From Streptomyces sp. NRRL S-87 (GTDB taxonomy: Bacteria; Actinomycetota; Actinomycetes; Streptomycetales; Streptomycetaceae), in assembly GCF_000719335.1 (NCBI RefSeq), contig NZ_JOGB01000033.1:1-64000 (forward strand): DNA of 64,000 bases, read 5' to 3'. Below the pieces are notes generated by a model, which saw nothing but the letters and a program-made list of their open reading frames with translations, had not been told where the DNA came from and searched no databases. A program made the position numbers and the translations under genes. Positions 43,201 through 50,947 of the stretch are shown here, in pieces. Every line of letters begins with the position of its first letter. The first letter of the stretch is position 1.

Positions 43201-43362
43201 CGGGGAATGCCGCGGCTGAGCCGACTCCGCCTGGCGGAGTGTGCCGGCGTCGTCGACCTGTCCCCCCTCGCGGGATCGGACCGCCTGCGGATCGAGATCG
43301 ACCGGCGTACCACGTGTGTCGGCACCGACCGGATCCCTCCCGAGCGGCTCACCTACTTCTAG
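40282..43362 (+). CDS. NACHT-domain NTPase with C-terminal leucine-rich repeats
   Basis: 1026 residues. An all-helical N-terminal region (1-245) precedes a NACHT domain: Walker A GPAGSGKST (258-266), Walker B LVLVDGVDEV (333-342) and the sensor YVVTTRPSA (366-374). A helical region (430-650) is followed by irregular leucine-rich repeats (about 745-1010; e.g. LEWLVLQHNKGLRDLSALAG). Bacterial NACHT proteins of this architecture include anti-phage sensors, with the N-terminus as effector and the LRR as sensor. No known nuclease, TIR or protease effector is recognisable at the N-terminus. The ATG at 40282 follows GAGGAGGGGG. It is accessory-looking in an otherwise core region. Confidence 0.92.
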   Translation: MTGIETAVLRTAGAVGGWLYRSRLGQVPGAGLADRPVRPGRHWQRPAQLGEAELRRLAEGLAERLGPATARLPQHERLAALAAVADAFAGLGPLDADTVLAADFDPAELAARVRVPPGAGLSAAAEALCWELIRAACAHAADYLTTLPSFGARADVELVRRAGELQRTVDRLADRADGAALAFEERYAAYVAQSYGRLQLFGLTLGSGRREWPLDLAYISLAVSAEQHHLQPGEPGPHPTTVKAERALGAADRVLLRGPAGSGKSTLLQWLAVHAARREDGPWRMCVPFVLRLRSFTTADALPLPEDFLKAGGVPLAAPPGWVEELMLGGRALVLVDGVDEVPQRLRGRTETWLRSLVSAFPKARYVVTTRPSAVPEDWLAGQGFVPHALLPMEREDVGAFIAHWHTAARAEAGAGGEDLDAYEASLREAVSARRDLGRLATNPLMCALLCALNRDRRMHLPRARKELYDAALDMLLVRRDTEREIGGVEGVYLTRDEQILLLQRFAYWLIRNGQVEAGRDEAVELVAQWLDAMPQVREQGDAERVFAHLLIRSGLLREPVKGSVDFVHRTFQDYLGAKAAVESRDFGVLVRNAHDDTWDDVVRMAVGHARPDERARVLRGLLKRADRVKGARSRLVLLAAASLEHAPELDPSLRGEIQSRTAELLPPRTPGQAEELAKAGELVLELLPDLSSLGEAEAAATVRTAALLGGDRALEVIAAFRRDDRYEVGHEIAESWGRFPTGRFADAVLTDAPMRAAHLHIRSPEQLDAWSRLPHIRRVHLTWEQGVPPEIARHRDLEWLVLQHNKGLRDLSALAGHPTLRHLGVFDCPRLTDIGAVADMATDSLAFGYMPEGVSLAPLAGAPGLRSLVIGFEPMEGHIGDVPADEGLTKLVLWQGARRMSLRGLERWPLLESLTVSGDDQYRQLVSEELGAPLRSLQIRFAEPVDAVHLVAFDTVSELMLLRCTLGSLAPLRGMPRLSRLRLAECAGVVDLSPLAGSDRLRIEIDRRTTCVGTDRIPPERLTYF

Positions 43363-43411
43363 GACCGCCGGGGCGGCTCCTGTCGACCGGAGCCGCGCCG
43401 GCGGGCCCCGT

Positions 43412-44656
43412 TCACCAGACCCGGACCGAGCCCCCTCGGGCGAAGGCCGGGCTGGTGGCGTCGGGCGGCACCTGGGTCAGGGGGGCGGCGATCTCCGCGA
43501 CCGTCGGGCCGTGCTTCGCGGCCAGGGCGTCGAGGAGCGGCAGGTCGAAGCCGTAGACGCGGGCCGCGTTGCCGCCGGCCATGGCGGCCACCTCCGCGCG
43601 CGGGAGGCCGGCGTACGCGATGCGCAGGCCCTCGCGGGAGTACGGGGTGGTGCCCTCGTCGTGGGGGTAGTCGCTGCCCCACATGATCTTGTCGAGGCCG
43701 ATGCGCCCGCGCAGCGGGACCTCGTGGGGACGCATGAAGCTCGCGCCCACGAAGCAGTTGTCCCGCCAGACCTCGCTCGGCCCCCTGCCCATCGAGTCGG
43801 CCAGCCCGGCGCCGAACTTGGACTCGGCGGTGGCCGCCCGCGTCGCGGCGCTGACCAGTCGGCCGTGGTAGTAGTCCAGCATGTCGAGCACGCCCGGGAT
43901 CCACCCCGAGCCCTGCTCGGTCAGCACCAGTTTCAGGCTCGGGTGGCGGCGGAAGGCCCCGCCGAAGATCAGGTGCCACAGGGCCCGGTGCGAGAACCAG
44001 GTGGTCTCGACCATGAAGACCGCGCGGGCGGCCGGTTCGGGTCCCAGCGGCGGGGAGGCGGAGCCGCCGTGGTGGTTGACCGGTACGTCCAGCTCGGCGC
44101 AGACCGCCCAGATCGGGTCGTAGGCCTCGGAGTACAGCTCGGGGACCGCCGAACCGGGCGGGACGCCGGGCAGCAGGATGCCGCCGGTCAGGCCCGCCTC
44201 GCGGGTGCGGCGGATCTCCGCCACCGCCGCGTCGACGTCGTTGAGGAGGATCTGGACGACGCCCGCCCGTCGGCCCGGCGCCTGCCCGCAGAAGTCGGCG
44301 AGCCACCGGTTGTGGGCCTGCAGCCCGGCCCAGCGCTGCTCGTACTCGGCACGGGTGGGCGGCTGCGCCATCAGGGAGGCGTTGGGGAAGAACGGCGGGA
44401 TGGTGTTCGGGAAGACCACCTCGGCGACGATCCCGTCGGCCTCCAGCTCGGCGAGCCGGCGGTCGGAGTTCCAGTTGCGGTCGGCGGTGTCGGCGAGGAG
44501 GTCCTCGTACGGGTTGACGTACGTGGCGGCCCAGGCGTCGAAGTCGTCGTGGTGCCGCTTCTCCAGGTACGGCCTGTAGTCGAGCAGGTCGGCGCCCGCG
44601 TGGCAGTCCGCCGAGATGACCGTGTACCGGTCGTGCTCCGGGTCCGCGGGGTTCAC
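43412..44656 (-). CDS. Amidohydrolase-2 family metal-dependent hydrolase (second in operon)
   Basis: 414 residues, TIM-barrel amidohydrolase (ACMSD-like). Metal-ligand motifs are VISADCHAG near the N-terminus, VNHHGG and the C-terminal MWGSDYPHDEG. The family performs hydrolysis or non-oxidative decarboxylation of ring-derived acids. It overlaps the preceding gene by GTGA (start GTG 44656) and is a paralogue of it, suggesting a heteromer or successive steps. It is the last gene of a four-gene operon. Confidence 0.92.
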   Translation of the reverse strand: MNPADPEHDRYTVISADCHAGADLLDYRPYLEKRHHDDFDAWAATYVNPYEDLLADTADRNWNSDRRLAELEADGIVAEVVFPNTIPPFFPNASLMAQPPTRAEYEQRWAGLQAHNRWLADFCGQAPGRRAGVVQILLNDVDAAVAEIRRTREAGLTGGILLPGVPPGSAVPELYSEAYDPIWAVCAELDVPVNHHGGSASPPLGPEPAARAVFMVETTWFSHRALWHLIFGGAFRRHPSLKLVLTEQGSGWIPGVLDMLDYYHGRLVSAATRAATAESKFGAGLADSMGRGPSEVWRDNCFVGASFMRPHEVPLRGRIGLDKIMWGSDYPHDEGTTPYSREGLRIAYAGLPRAEVAAMAGGNAARVYGFDLPLLDALAAKHGPTVAEIAAPLTQVPPDATSPAFARGGSVRVW

Positions 44657-45969
44657 CCGTCCACCCCCAGGTGCGGGAAGTCGTGCCCGGTCAGCCAGTG
44701 CCGGCCGGCCTCGCGCGAGCGCGCCCATGAGGCCTCGACGGCCGCCTGGTCGGGGGACTGGCCGAGTTCTGCCGGGGTCGGGCCGATCCGGCGGGCGATC
44801 GGGGCCAGCGCGTCGGTGTCGAAGCCGAAGGCCTCGGCCGCGGCCAGCCCCAGCATCCGGCGGCTCTCCGCGACGGGGATGTCGTGGAAGGTGTTGCGCA
44901 GCCACTGCCGGGTGTGGGGCCACGTGCCCTCGGGGTGCGGGAAGTCGGAGCCCCACAGGATGTTGTCGACGCCGATCTCGTAGCGCTGGGCGAGCTCGCG
45001 CCGCTTGGTGTTGGTGGCGCAGACGAACACCTGGCGGTCGAGGTACTCGCTCGGCGGCCGCTTGAGTTCCGCGAAGGGCGAGAGCTTCTTGCCGCCGTGC
45101 GCGCCGAGGTAGAGCCGGTCCATGAACCACAGCTGGTTGGGCAGCCACCAGCAGCCGGACTCCGCGACGCCGAACCTCAGCCCGGGGTGACGCTCGAAGG
45201 CGCCCGACCAGAGCAGGAACCACAGGGGCCGGGCCGGCCACCAGGTGACCTCGGAGACGTAGATGCCCAGGTGGTCGCCGTACTCGTGGCGGGGCGCGGC
45301 CCCGGAGTGGGTGACGACCGGCATCGCGGTCTCGGCGGCGGCCGCCCACACCGGGTCGTAGCGGCGGTCGTGGTACGGCTCCTTGTCGACCCACATGGAG
45401 GGGATCATCAGGGCGCCGAGTCCGGACTCCTTGGCCCGGTGGATCTCGGCGACGACCGCGTCCGGCTCCGCCGTGATCGGCAGCAGGGCCACGCCGCTAT
45501 GCCGCTCGGGGTTCTCGGAGACGAACTCGGCCAGCCAGCGGTTGTGGGCCTGGGCACCGGCCATGCCGAGCTCGGGGTCCTGGTCGCCGGAGAGGCCGAG
45601 ACCGACGCCGAAGGGGGCGGCGGTCTGGCTGTCGACGGCGTCCGCGTCGGGGAAGACCACCTCGGCGGCGACCCCGTCGCCGTCGAGCTCCTTCAGGCGC
45701 TGGGCGGTGTCCCAGCCGCCCCGCAGGCCCTCCTCGTTGTCGTGGAACCACTTGGCGGCGAAGGCCTCGTTGCGGATGCCGAGCCGGGTGGCCTCCTCGC
45801 GGCGGGCGTCGCGCTCGCCGAGGAACTCGTCGAAGGCGCGGTGGAAGCGGGAGTCGAGGTAGGGGCGGTACCGCTCGGTGGGCAGGCCCGCGTGGCAGTC
45901 GGAGGAGATGATCAGGTACGGGTCGTCGTACCCGCCGGACGGGCTGTTCTGCGCGGCTTCTTCTGTCAC
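44653..45969 (-). CDS. Amidohydrolase-2 family metal-dependent hydrolase (first in operon)
   Basis: 438 residues. It has the same fold and motifs as its neighbour: IISSDCHAG, VVTHSGAAP and LWGSDFPHPEG. The N-terminal ~90 residues differ and include an extra helical segment (EFLGERDARREEATRLG). The GTG at 45969 follows GAGGGG. It follows the SDR gene by 10 nt and precedes its paralogue with a 4-nt overlap. The substrate is unknown; carboxylated aromatic or long-chain keto-acid derivatives are possible. Confidence 0.92.
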   Translation of the reverse strand: MTEEAAQNSPSGGYDDPYLIISSDCHAGLPTERYRPYLDSRFHRAFDEFLGERDARREEATRLGIRNEAFAAKWFHDNEEGLRGGWDTAQRLKELDGDGVAAEVVFPDADAVDSQTAAPFGVGLGLSGDQDPELGMAGAQAHNRWLAEFVSENPERHSGVALLPITAEPDAVVAEIHRAKESGLGALMIPSMWVDKEPYHDRRYDPVWAAAAETAMPVVTHSGAAPRHEYGDHLGIYVSEVTWWPARPLWFLLWSGAFERHPGLRFGVAESGCWWLPNQLWFMDRLYLGAHGGKKLSPFAELKRPPSEYLDRQVFVCATNTKRRELAQRYEIGVDNILWGSDFPHPEGTWPHTRQWLRNTFHDIPVAESRRMLGLAAAEAFGFDTDALAPIARRIGPTPAELGQSPDQAAVEASWARSREAGRHWLTGHDFPHLGVDG

Positions 45970-45979
45970 GTCGGGCCCC

Positions 45980-46864
45980 TCAGTCGAGGATGAAGCTTTC
46001 CAGGTAGGCGGGGTTGGCGCGGTCGAGCATCGACTGCGACCGGGCGCGGATCTGACGGTCGCTGTGCTCGCTGGCCGGCAGCATCCAGAAGCGGTCGGCG
46101 CGGATGCCGTCGACGACGTGCTCGGCGACCTCCTCGACCGGGGTGAAGTCCACCTCGTGCCCGGCCGCCCGCATGGCGGCCTCGTACTGGTCGAGGGTGC
46201 GGTACGGGCTCTTGCGCGGGCGCTGCTTGGCGTACCGCTCGGGGCGGTTGCGGTGGGACTCCCACAGGCCGGTGCGCAGCATGTGCGGGCCGGGGAAGAG
46301 GACGGAGGCGCCGACGGCGGCGCCCTCGGCCTTGAGGTGGGCGTAGAGGGACTCGGTCATGGTGACCACGGCGGCCTTGGTGACGGCGTAGACGGAGGCG
46401 GTCGGCAGGGGTGCGATGCCGCCGTCGCCGGAGGAGGTGTTGACGACGTGGCCGGGCGCGCCGCCCGCGATCATGCGGGGGACGAAGGCCTGGATGCCGT
46501 GGAAGACGCCCCAGACGTTGACCGAGAAGGCCCATTTCCAGTCGTTGGGCTCGTGCTCCCACATCCGGCCCTCGGCGCCGGAGCCGACGCCGGCGTTGTT
46601 GCACAGCACGTGGACCGCGCCGAAGGCCCCGTACGCGGCGTCGGCGAGGGCGAGGACGGACTCACGGTCGCTGACGTCGACGGTACGGGCGAGCACCTCG
46701 GCGCCCTCCGCCGCCAGCTCGTCGGCGGCCTTGCGCAGGGCCGCCTCCTCCACGTCGCCGAGGACAACCCGGAGGCCCTCGGCGGCGAAGCGGCGGGCCA
46801 TGGCGAGTCCGATGCCGCTCGCGGCCCCGGTGACGACGGCGGTCTGGCCGGCTTCGAGGCGCAT
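45980..46864 (-). CDS. SDR family oxidoreductase of the amidohydrolase operon
   Basis: 294 residues. TGAASGIG (about 12-19), NNAG, Ser in NTSSGDGG and YAVTK show an active classical SDR. The long C-terminal part (HRNRPERYAKQRPRK ... FILD) is characteristic of a group co-located with amidohydrolase-2 genes. The ATG at 46864 shares bases with the stop of the upstream decarboxylase-like gene; GTG 46867 is possible. It probably oxidises or reduces an alcohol/keto intermediate in the same route. Confidence 0.92.
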   Translation of the reverse strand: MRLEAGQTAVVTGAASGIGLAMARRFAAEGLRVVLGDVEEAALRKAADELAAEGAEVLARTVDVSDRESVLALADAAYGAFGAVHVLCNNAGVGSGAEGRMWEHEPNDWKWAFSVNVWGVFHGIQAFVPRMIAGGAPGHVVNTSSGDGGIAPLPTASVYAVTKAAVVTMTESLYAHLKAEGAAVGASVLFPGPHMLRTGLWESHRNRPERYAKQRPRKSPYRTLDQYEAAMRAAGHEVDFTPVEEVAEHVVDGIRADRFWMLPASEHSDRQIRARSQSMLDRANPAYLESFILD

Positions 46865-47661
46865 CACGCACTCCCCTCGGGCGGGCCGTCGAAGGCCTGC
46901 TGCGGGTCGTCGTAGCGCTGGTGGAGGTAGGGCAGGAGCGCCCGGGCGCTCACCCGTTCGACCACCCGGCCCTGCTGGTCGGTGGTCTTCTCACCGATGG
47001 TGATCTCCACGATGCGCCGTACGGGCAGGTCGGCGACCGGGTCGTACATGGACTCGCGCAGGACGACGTCCCCGGTGATCCCCTCCAGCCGGCGCACCTT
47101 CTCGTTGCGCGTGCAGTGCACGAGCACCGGGTCCCCGTCGAAGCCCGAACCGTCAACGGCCGGAAGGAACTTGAAGTAGAAGTCGGTCTTGCGGGTCGGC
47201 TCGGGCAGCGGCAGCGCGCCGCTGACGGCGCCGCGCACCTCGACGAACGCGATGCCGTGCCGGGCGAGGGCGGCCCGGACGACCAGCCCGTCGCGCTCGA
47301 CGGTGACCTCGCCGAGCTTCTTGGGTTCGCCGAACACCTCACGGCCCCCGGTCAGCGCCCGCTCGTGGGTCATCGGCATGACCAGGGGGTACCAGCCCTC
47401 GACCGCGTCGTGGCGGGCGGCCACCGCCACGGATCCGGCGCCCAGCGGGTAGCCGGGGAGGTCGACCTTGCTGATGTTGGCCCGGACCAGGGGGCGGTCG
47501 CCGGGCTTGAGGGGCGGCGGGAGGACCGCCGCCACCACGTCGGGGTCGGTCTCCCAGACGGCCACGACGCCCGTGGACCAGATGTCGGGGAGGTTCGAGC
47601 TCTTCCTGCGCGATGCGGCGACCTCCGCCTCGGTGCGCGCTCCGTACCGTACGCGTGCCAT
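46864..47661 (-). CDS. Acetoacetate decarboxylase family protein
   Basis: 265 residues. The segment GREVFGEPKKLGEV places two adjacent lysines at 114-115, matching the Schiff-base Lys pair of acetoacetate decarboxylase. The upstream PLVMPMTHERAL and downstream SGALPLPEPTRKTDF patterns also fit. It may decarboxylate or hydrate a beta-keto acid; the substrate is unlikely to be acetoacetate itself. It is the first gene of the operon and starts at ATG 47661. The promoter region holds a TetR-type operator at 47701-47715. Confidence 0.9.
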   Translation of the reverse strand: MARVRYGARTEAEVAASRRKSSNLPDIWSTGVVAVWETDPDVVAAVLPPPLKPGDRPLVRANISKVDLPGYPLGAGSVAVAARHDAVEGWYPLVMPMTHERALTGGREVFGEPKKLGEVTVERDGLVVRAALARHGIAFVEVRGAVSGALPLPEPTRKTDFYFKFLPAVDGSGFDGDPVLVHCTRNEKVRRLEGITGDVVLRESMYDPVADLPVRRIVEITIGEKTTDQQGRVVERVSARALLPYLHQRYDDPQQAFDGPPEGSA

Positions 47662-47700
47662 GGGTGTGCCACCCTTCGTCGACGGCTTCCGAACGGCTTC

Positions 47701-47715
47701 TGTAACACAGTTACA
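47701..47715. promoter_or_regulatory. TetR-type operator in the divergent promoter region
   Basis: TGTAAC-ACA-GTTACA is a perfect inverted repeat with a 3-nt centre, 39 nt upstream of the decarboxylase start and 83 nt before the divergent TetR gene. It stands out as A/T-rich in a G/C-rich region. The likely ligand is the adjacent regulator. Confidence 0.72.
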
Positions 47716-47798
47716 CCGAGCCCGATGAAGGGTAAAGAGGGCCGCACGGAGCAAAACTGACGATGCGTCGGACATCCCTGACACGGAGGAGGACGTCG

Positions 47799-48431
47799 AT
47801 GGCGAAGAGGGCGCTCACCCGCGAGACGGTGCTGGCGGCCGCGGCCGCGCTGGTCAGGCAGCACGGGCCGGACGCCCTCACCATGCGCAAGCTCGCCGCC
47901 GAACTGGGCACGGCGGTCACCTCGATCTACTGGCACGTGGGCAACCGCGAGCAGCTGCTCGACGCACTCGTCGAGCGGACCGTACGGGACATGGCGGCCA
48001 TCCGGCCGGCCGGCCGCACCCCCGCCGAGCGCGTGGTCTCGGTGGCCCGCAGCATGCGCCGGGAGCTGCGCGAACGCCCGCACCTGATCGCGATGGTGCA
48101 CGAGCGCGGGCTGACCGACCGGATGTTCCTGCCCGCCCAGCAGGCGCTGGTGCGCGAGGTGCGGGCGGCGGGACTGCGCGGGGCGCGGGCCGCGGACGCC
48201 GTACGGGCCGTCCAGTTCCAGGTCGTGGGCTTCGTCCTGGTGGAGCGCAACCGCGAGCGCTCCCCCGTCCAGTCCCCCGGCGAGGGCGAACTGTGGGACC
48301 CGGCGGAGACGGGCGCGGCGGTGCCCGGGGACCCGGCCCTGCGCCGCGCGCTGGCGCGGCCCGCGGACCCGGAACGGCTCTTCCTGGTCTCCGTGAAGGC
48401 CCTGGCGCAGGCGCTGCTCGCGCCGGAGTGA
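47799..48431 (+). CDS. TetR/AcrR family transcriptional regulator
   Basis: 210 residues. The N-terminal HTH (about 7-50; MRKLAAELGTAVTSIYWHVGNREQLLDAL) is a strong TetR_N. The C-terminal ligand domain is helical. It is divergent from the decarboxylase/SDR/amidohydrolase operon, with the operator between them, so it very likely represses that operon and itself. The ATG at 47799 follows GGAGGAGG. The inducer is unknown, presumably the substrate of the pathway. Confidence 0.93.
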   Translation: MAKRALTRETVLAAAAALVRQHGPDALTMRKLAAELGTAVTSIYWHVGNREQLLDALVERTVRDMAAIRPAGRTPAERVVSVARSMRRELRERPHLIAMVHERGLTDRMFLPAQQALVREVRAAGLRGARAADAVRAVQFQVVGFVLVERNRERSPVQSPGEGELWDPAETGAAVPGDPALRRALARPADPERLFLVSVKALAQALLAPE

Positions 48432-48592
48432 CGCCCCACGGCAGGACGGCCCACCGCGACGCCCCACGGCCGCGCCGCCCACGGCCGCGACGCGCCACGG
48501 CAACGGCGCGGCGGCGACTCCCCGCGTTCCGGCCCGGGCGCGGGCGGCCTGAATCCGACCCCGGTGGGACCGTCACTGTCGGCGGGGGCCCG

Positions 48593-48598
48593 TATCCT
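48593..48598 (+). promoter_or_regulatory. -10 element of a leaderless promoter
   Basis: TATCCT lies 8 nt before the ATG at 48607, the spacing of Streptomyces leaderless transcripts; no RBS is seen. The -35 is poor. Confidence 0.45.
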
Positions 48599-48606
48599 CT
48601 GTGACC

Positions 48607-49578
48607 ATGCTCGAGGACCGTACGACCGCAGAGACGACGTGGCCGACCGCGTACCCCCAGGGGTACGCGGTCGTCGACGTGGAGACCACCGGGCTCGCGC
48701 GCGACGACCGGATAGTCTCCGCCGCCGTCTACCGGCTGGACGCCCAGGGGAACGTCGAGGACCACTGGTACACGCTGGTCAACCCCGAGCGCGACCCCGG
48801 TCCGGTGTGGATCCACGGGCTGACCAGCGACGTCCTCGAGGGTGCTCCCCTGTTCGCGGAGGTCGCCGAGGAGTTCGCCGAGCGGCTGGCCGACCGCGTG
48901 CTGGTGGCGCACAACGCTATGTTCGACTGGCAGATGATCGCCCGCGAGTACGCGCGCGCCGAGCGCACCGCGCCGGTCCGTCAGCGGCTGTGCACCATCG
49001 CCCTGTCGAAGGAGCTGCGGCTGCCGCTGCCCAACCACAAGCTGGAGTCGCTGGCCGCCCACTTCGGCGTCGTGCAGCAGCGCGCCCACCACGCGCTGGA
49101 CGACGCCCGGGTGCTCGCCGAGGCCTTCCGTCCGTCGCTGCACGCCGCCGCGCGGGACAACGTACGGCTGCCGCTGCTGGAGTGCCGACCGCTGACCGAG
49201 TGGTCGGACGGCCCGGCCCGGCCGCGGATCGGGTACCAGGCCTCCTACCGGTCCGTCAGCTGGCGGCCGGCGCGTCGCCGACCGCCGTGCCCCTACCCCA
49301 ATCCGGGGCGTTACGAGGACGGCGCCCCGCTCAAGCAGGGCATGCGCGTGGCGTTCTCGGGGGACACCTCGGTGGAGCGGGAGCTGCTGGAGGACCGGGC
49401 CGTCGAGGCGGGGCTGCACGTCGCCACGAGTGTGTCGCGGCTCACGAGCCTGCTGGTGACGAACGACCCGGACTCGGCCACGTCCAAGGTGGCCAAGGCG
49501 CGCTCGTTCGGGACCCCGGTGGTGGACGAGGCGGCCTTCACGCAGCTGCTGCGGGACGTGGCTCCGGCAGACGGGTGA
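48607..49578 (+). CDS. DEDDh family 3'-5' exonuclease with C-terminal BRCT-like domain
   Basis: 323 residues. DnaQ-type motifs are VVDVETTGL (Exo I), HNAMFDWQMI (Exo II) and HHALDDA (Exo IIIe, His then Asp). The C-terminal 90 residues (MRVAFSGDTSVERELLEDRAVEAG ... SKVAKARSFGTPVV) form a BRCT-like domain. It is an epsilon-like proofreading or repair exonuclease. The start is probably the ATG at 48607 in a leaderless mRNA; a GTG at 48601 adds two residues. Repeats of CCCACGGCCGCG type fill the upstream gap (48435-48510). Confidence 0.93.
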   Translation: MLEDRTTAETTWPTAYPQGYAVVDVETTGLARDDRIVSAAVYRLDAQGNVEDHWYTLVNPERDPGPVWIHGLTSDVLEGAPLFAEVAEEFAERLADRVLVAHNAMFDWQMIAREYARAERTAPVRQRLCTIALSKELRLPLPNHKLESLAAHFGVVQQRAHHALDDARVLAEAFRPSLHAAARDNVRLPLLECRPLTEWSDGPARPRIGYQASYRSVSWRPARRRPPCPYPNPGRYEDGAPLKQGMRVAFSGDTSVERELLEDRAVEAGLHVATSVSRLTSLLVTNDPDSATSKVAKARSFGTPVVDEAAFTQLLRDVAPADG

Positions 49579-49642
49579 CCGTGGGGCGACTCGCCCGGGT
49601 CCCGCTCGCCCGGCCCCGCCCGCTGGTCCCACCCTGTGGCCC

Positions 49643-49852
49643 ATGGCACGTTGCGAGGTCTGCGGAAACGACTACGGCATGTCCTTCGAGGTGCACGCGC
49701 AGGGCGCGGTGCACGTCTTCGACTGCTTCTCCTGCGCCATCCACCGCATGGCGCCCATCTGCGAGCACTGCCGGGTCCAGATCATCGGACAGGGCGTCGA
49801 GGTGGAGGGGCAGTGGTTCTGCGGAGCGCACTGCGCCCGCGCCGAGGGGTAG
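49643..49852 (+). CDS. Small zinc-ribbon-like protein
   Basis: 69 residues with four Cys/His pairs: CEVCGNDYG, CFSCAIHRMAPICEHC and CGAHC. It probably folds around one or two zinc ions, like a prokaryotic metallothionein-type or LIM-like domain. It stands alone and starts at ATG 49643 without a strong RBS. A role in metal binding or protein contact is inference. Confidence 0.85.
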   Translation: MARCEVCGNDYGMSFEVHAQGAVHVFDCFSCAIHRMAPICEHCRVQIIGQGVEVEGQWFCGAHCARAEG

Positions 49853-50000
49853 GTGGGGATCGTCGACAGCGTCCGGTAACCACCATCTCGGCACATAAAG
49901 GACATTGAGGACTCCGACGGGCGTTCCTCCCCCACTGCCCCGGCGGGCGTGGACGGGGCCCGCTCGTCGGGGTCCGGCACGCGCGGGGTACCGTCGGAGC

Positions 50001-50843
50001 GTGTACCGCTTCTTGCTGACCCGGCAGTGGGTGTGCTTCACCCTCTTCGCCCTCCTCCTCATCCCCGTGATGATCAAGCTGGGCTTCTGGCAGTTCCACC
50101 GCCACGAGAACCGGGTCGCGCAGAACGAGCTCATCGCCCGGAGCCTGGCCGCGAGACCGGTGCCGGTCACCGAGCTCACCTCCCCCGGGCACACGGTGCC
50201 GCGCTCCGACTACTGGCGCACGGTCACGGCCACGGGCACCTACGACAGCGCGCACGAGGTCGTCGTGCGCCGCCGCACCTCCACCGACGAGCAGGTCGGC
50301 GTGCACGTGCTCACCCCGCTGGTCCTCCGGGACGGCCGGGTGGTGATGGTCAACCGCGGCTGGGTGCCGGCCGCCGACGACCAGCGGGCCTACCCGGCGG
50401 TGCCGCCGGCGCCCAAGGGCGAGGTGACGGTCACCGGGCGCCTCAAGGCCGACGAGACCACGGGCGCCTCCGGCATCAAGGACCTCAAGGGCCTGCCCCC
50501 GCGCCAGGTGATGCTCATCAACAGCGCGCAGCAGGCTGCCCTGCAGCACCGGACGGTGCTCGGCGGGTACGTCGAGCTGACCGCGCCCGTCCCCCCGGAC
50601 AACAGCCCCGAGCCGATCGCCGAGCCCGACCACGACTCCATCGGCCCGCACATGGCGTACGCGGTGCAGTGGTGGCTGTTCACGGCGGGTGTGCCGGCGG
50701 GGTGGGTGGTCATGGTCCGGCGGGAGAGGCGTGATCGCGAGGCGGCGGCCGCTGCCGGCGCCGGGGCGTCGGCGGATCCTGCCGGTCCTTCCGATCCCGA
50801 GGATCCTGCGGAACCGGCCGAGGCGGGGACTGCTTCCGCCTGA
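50001..50843 (+). CDS. SURF1 family cytochrome oxidase assembly protein
   Basis: 280 residues. Two membrane helices (about 8-27 and near 228-247) flank an extracytoplasmic domain with the SURF1 motifs LGFWQFHRHENR, VNRGWVP and YAVQWWLF. It helps insert heme a into cytochrome c oxidase subunit I. The GTG at 50001 is chosen because it opens directly on VYRFLLTRQW, the family's usual first helix. The C-terminal tail is Ala/Asp-rich and low in complexity. Confidence 0.92.
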   Translation: MYRFLLTRQWVCFTLFALLLIPVMIKLGFWQFHRHENRVAQNELIARSLAARPVPVTELTSPGHTVPRSDYWRTVTATGTYDSAHEVVVRRRTSTDEQVGVHVLTPLVLRDGRVVMVNRGWVPAADDQRAYPAVPPAPKGEVTVTGRLKADETTGASGIKDLKGLPPRQVMLINSAQQAALQHRTVLGGYVELTAPVPPDNSPEPIAEPDHDSIGPHMAYAVQWWLFTAGVPAGWVVMVRRERRDREAAAAAGAGASADPAGPSDPEDPAEPAEAGTASA

Positions 50844-50875
50844 GTCGGGTCGGGTCGGGTCGGGTCGGGTCGGGC
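50844..50875 (+). repeat. TCGGG pentanucleotide repeat
   Basis: Six copies of TCGGG follow the SURF1 stop and decay into further G-triplets (TTCGGG, TTGGG) to about 50930. The G-triplets could form a G-quadruplex on the plus strand. The stretch separates SURF1 from the SDR gene. Confidence 0.85.
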
Positions 50876-50947
50876 TAGGTTCGGGTTGGGTTCGGTTCGG
50901 GTTGAGTTCGGGTTCTGGTTCTGCCTGTGGTTCGGCAGGATAGGGAC

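Noticed and set aside
40282..43362. Restriction-modification or CRISPR system near the NACHT gene
   Set aside because: No methyltransferase, Cas gene or repeat-spacer array is visible in the surrounding 10 kb.
32199..47661. Secondary-metabolite or steroid-degradation cluster
   Set aside because: No PKS/NRPS, terpene cyclase, P450 or acyl-CoA dehydrogenase is present; only a small four-gene operon is supported.
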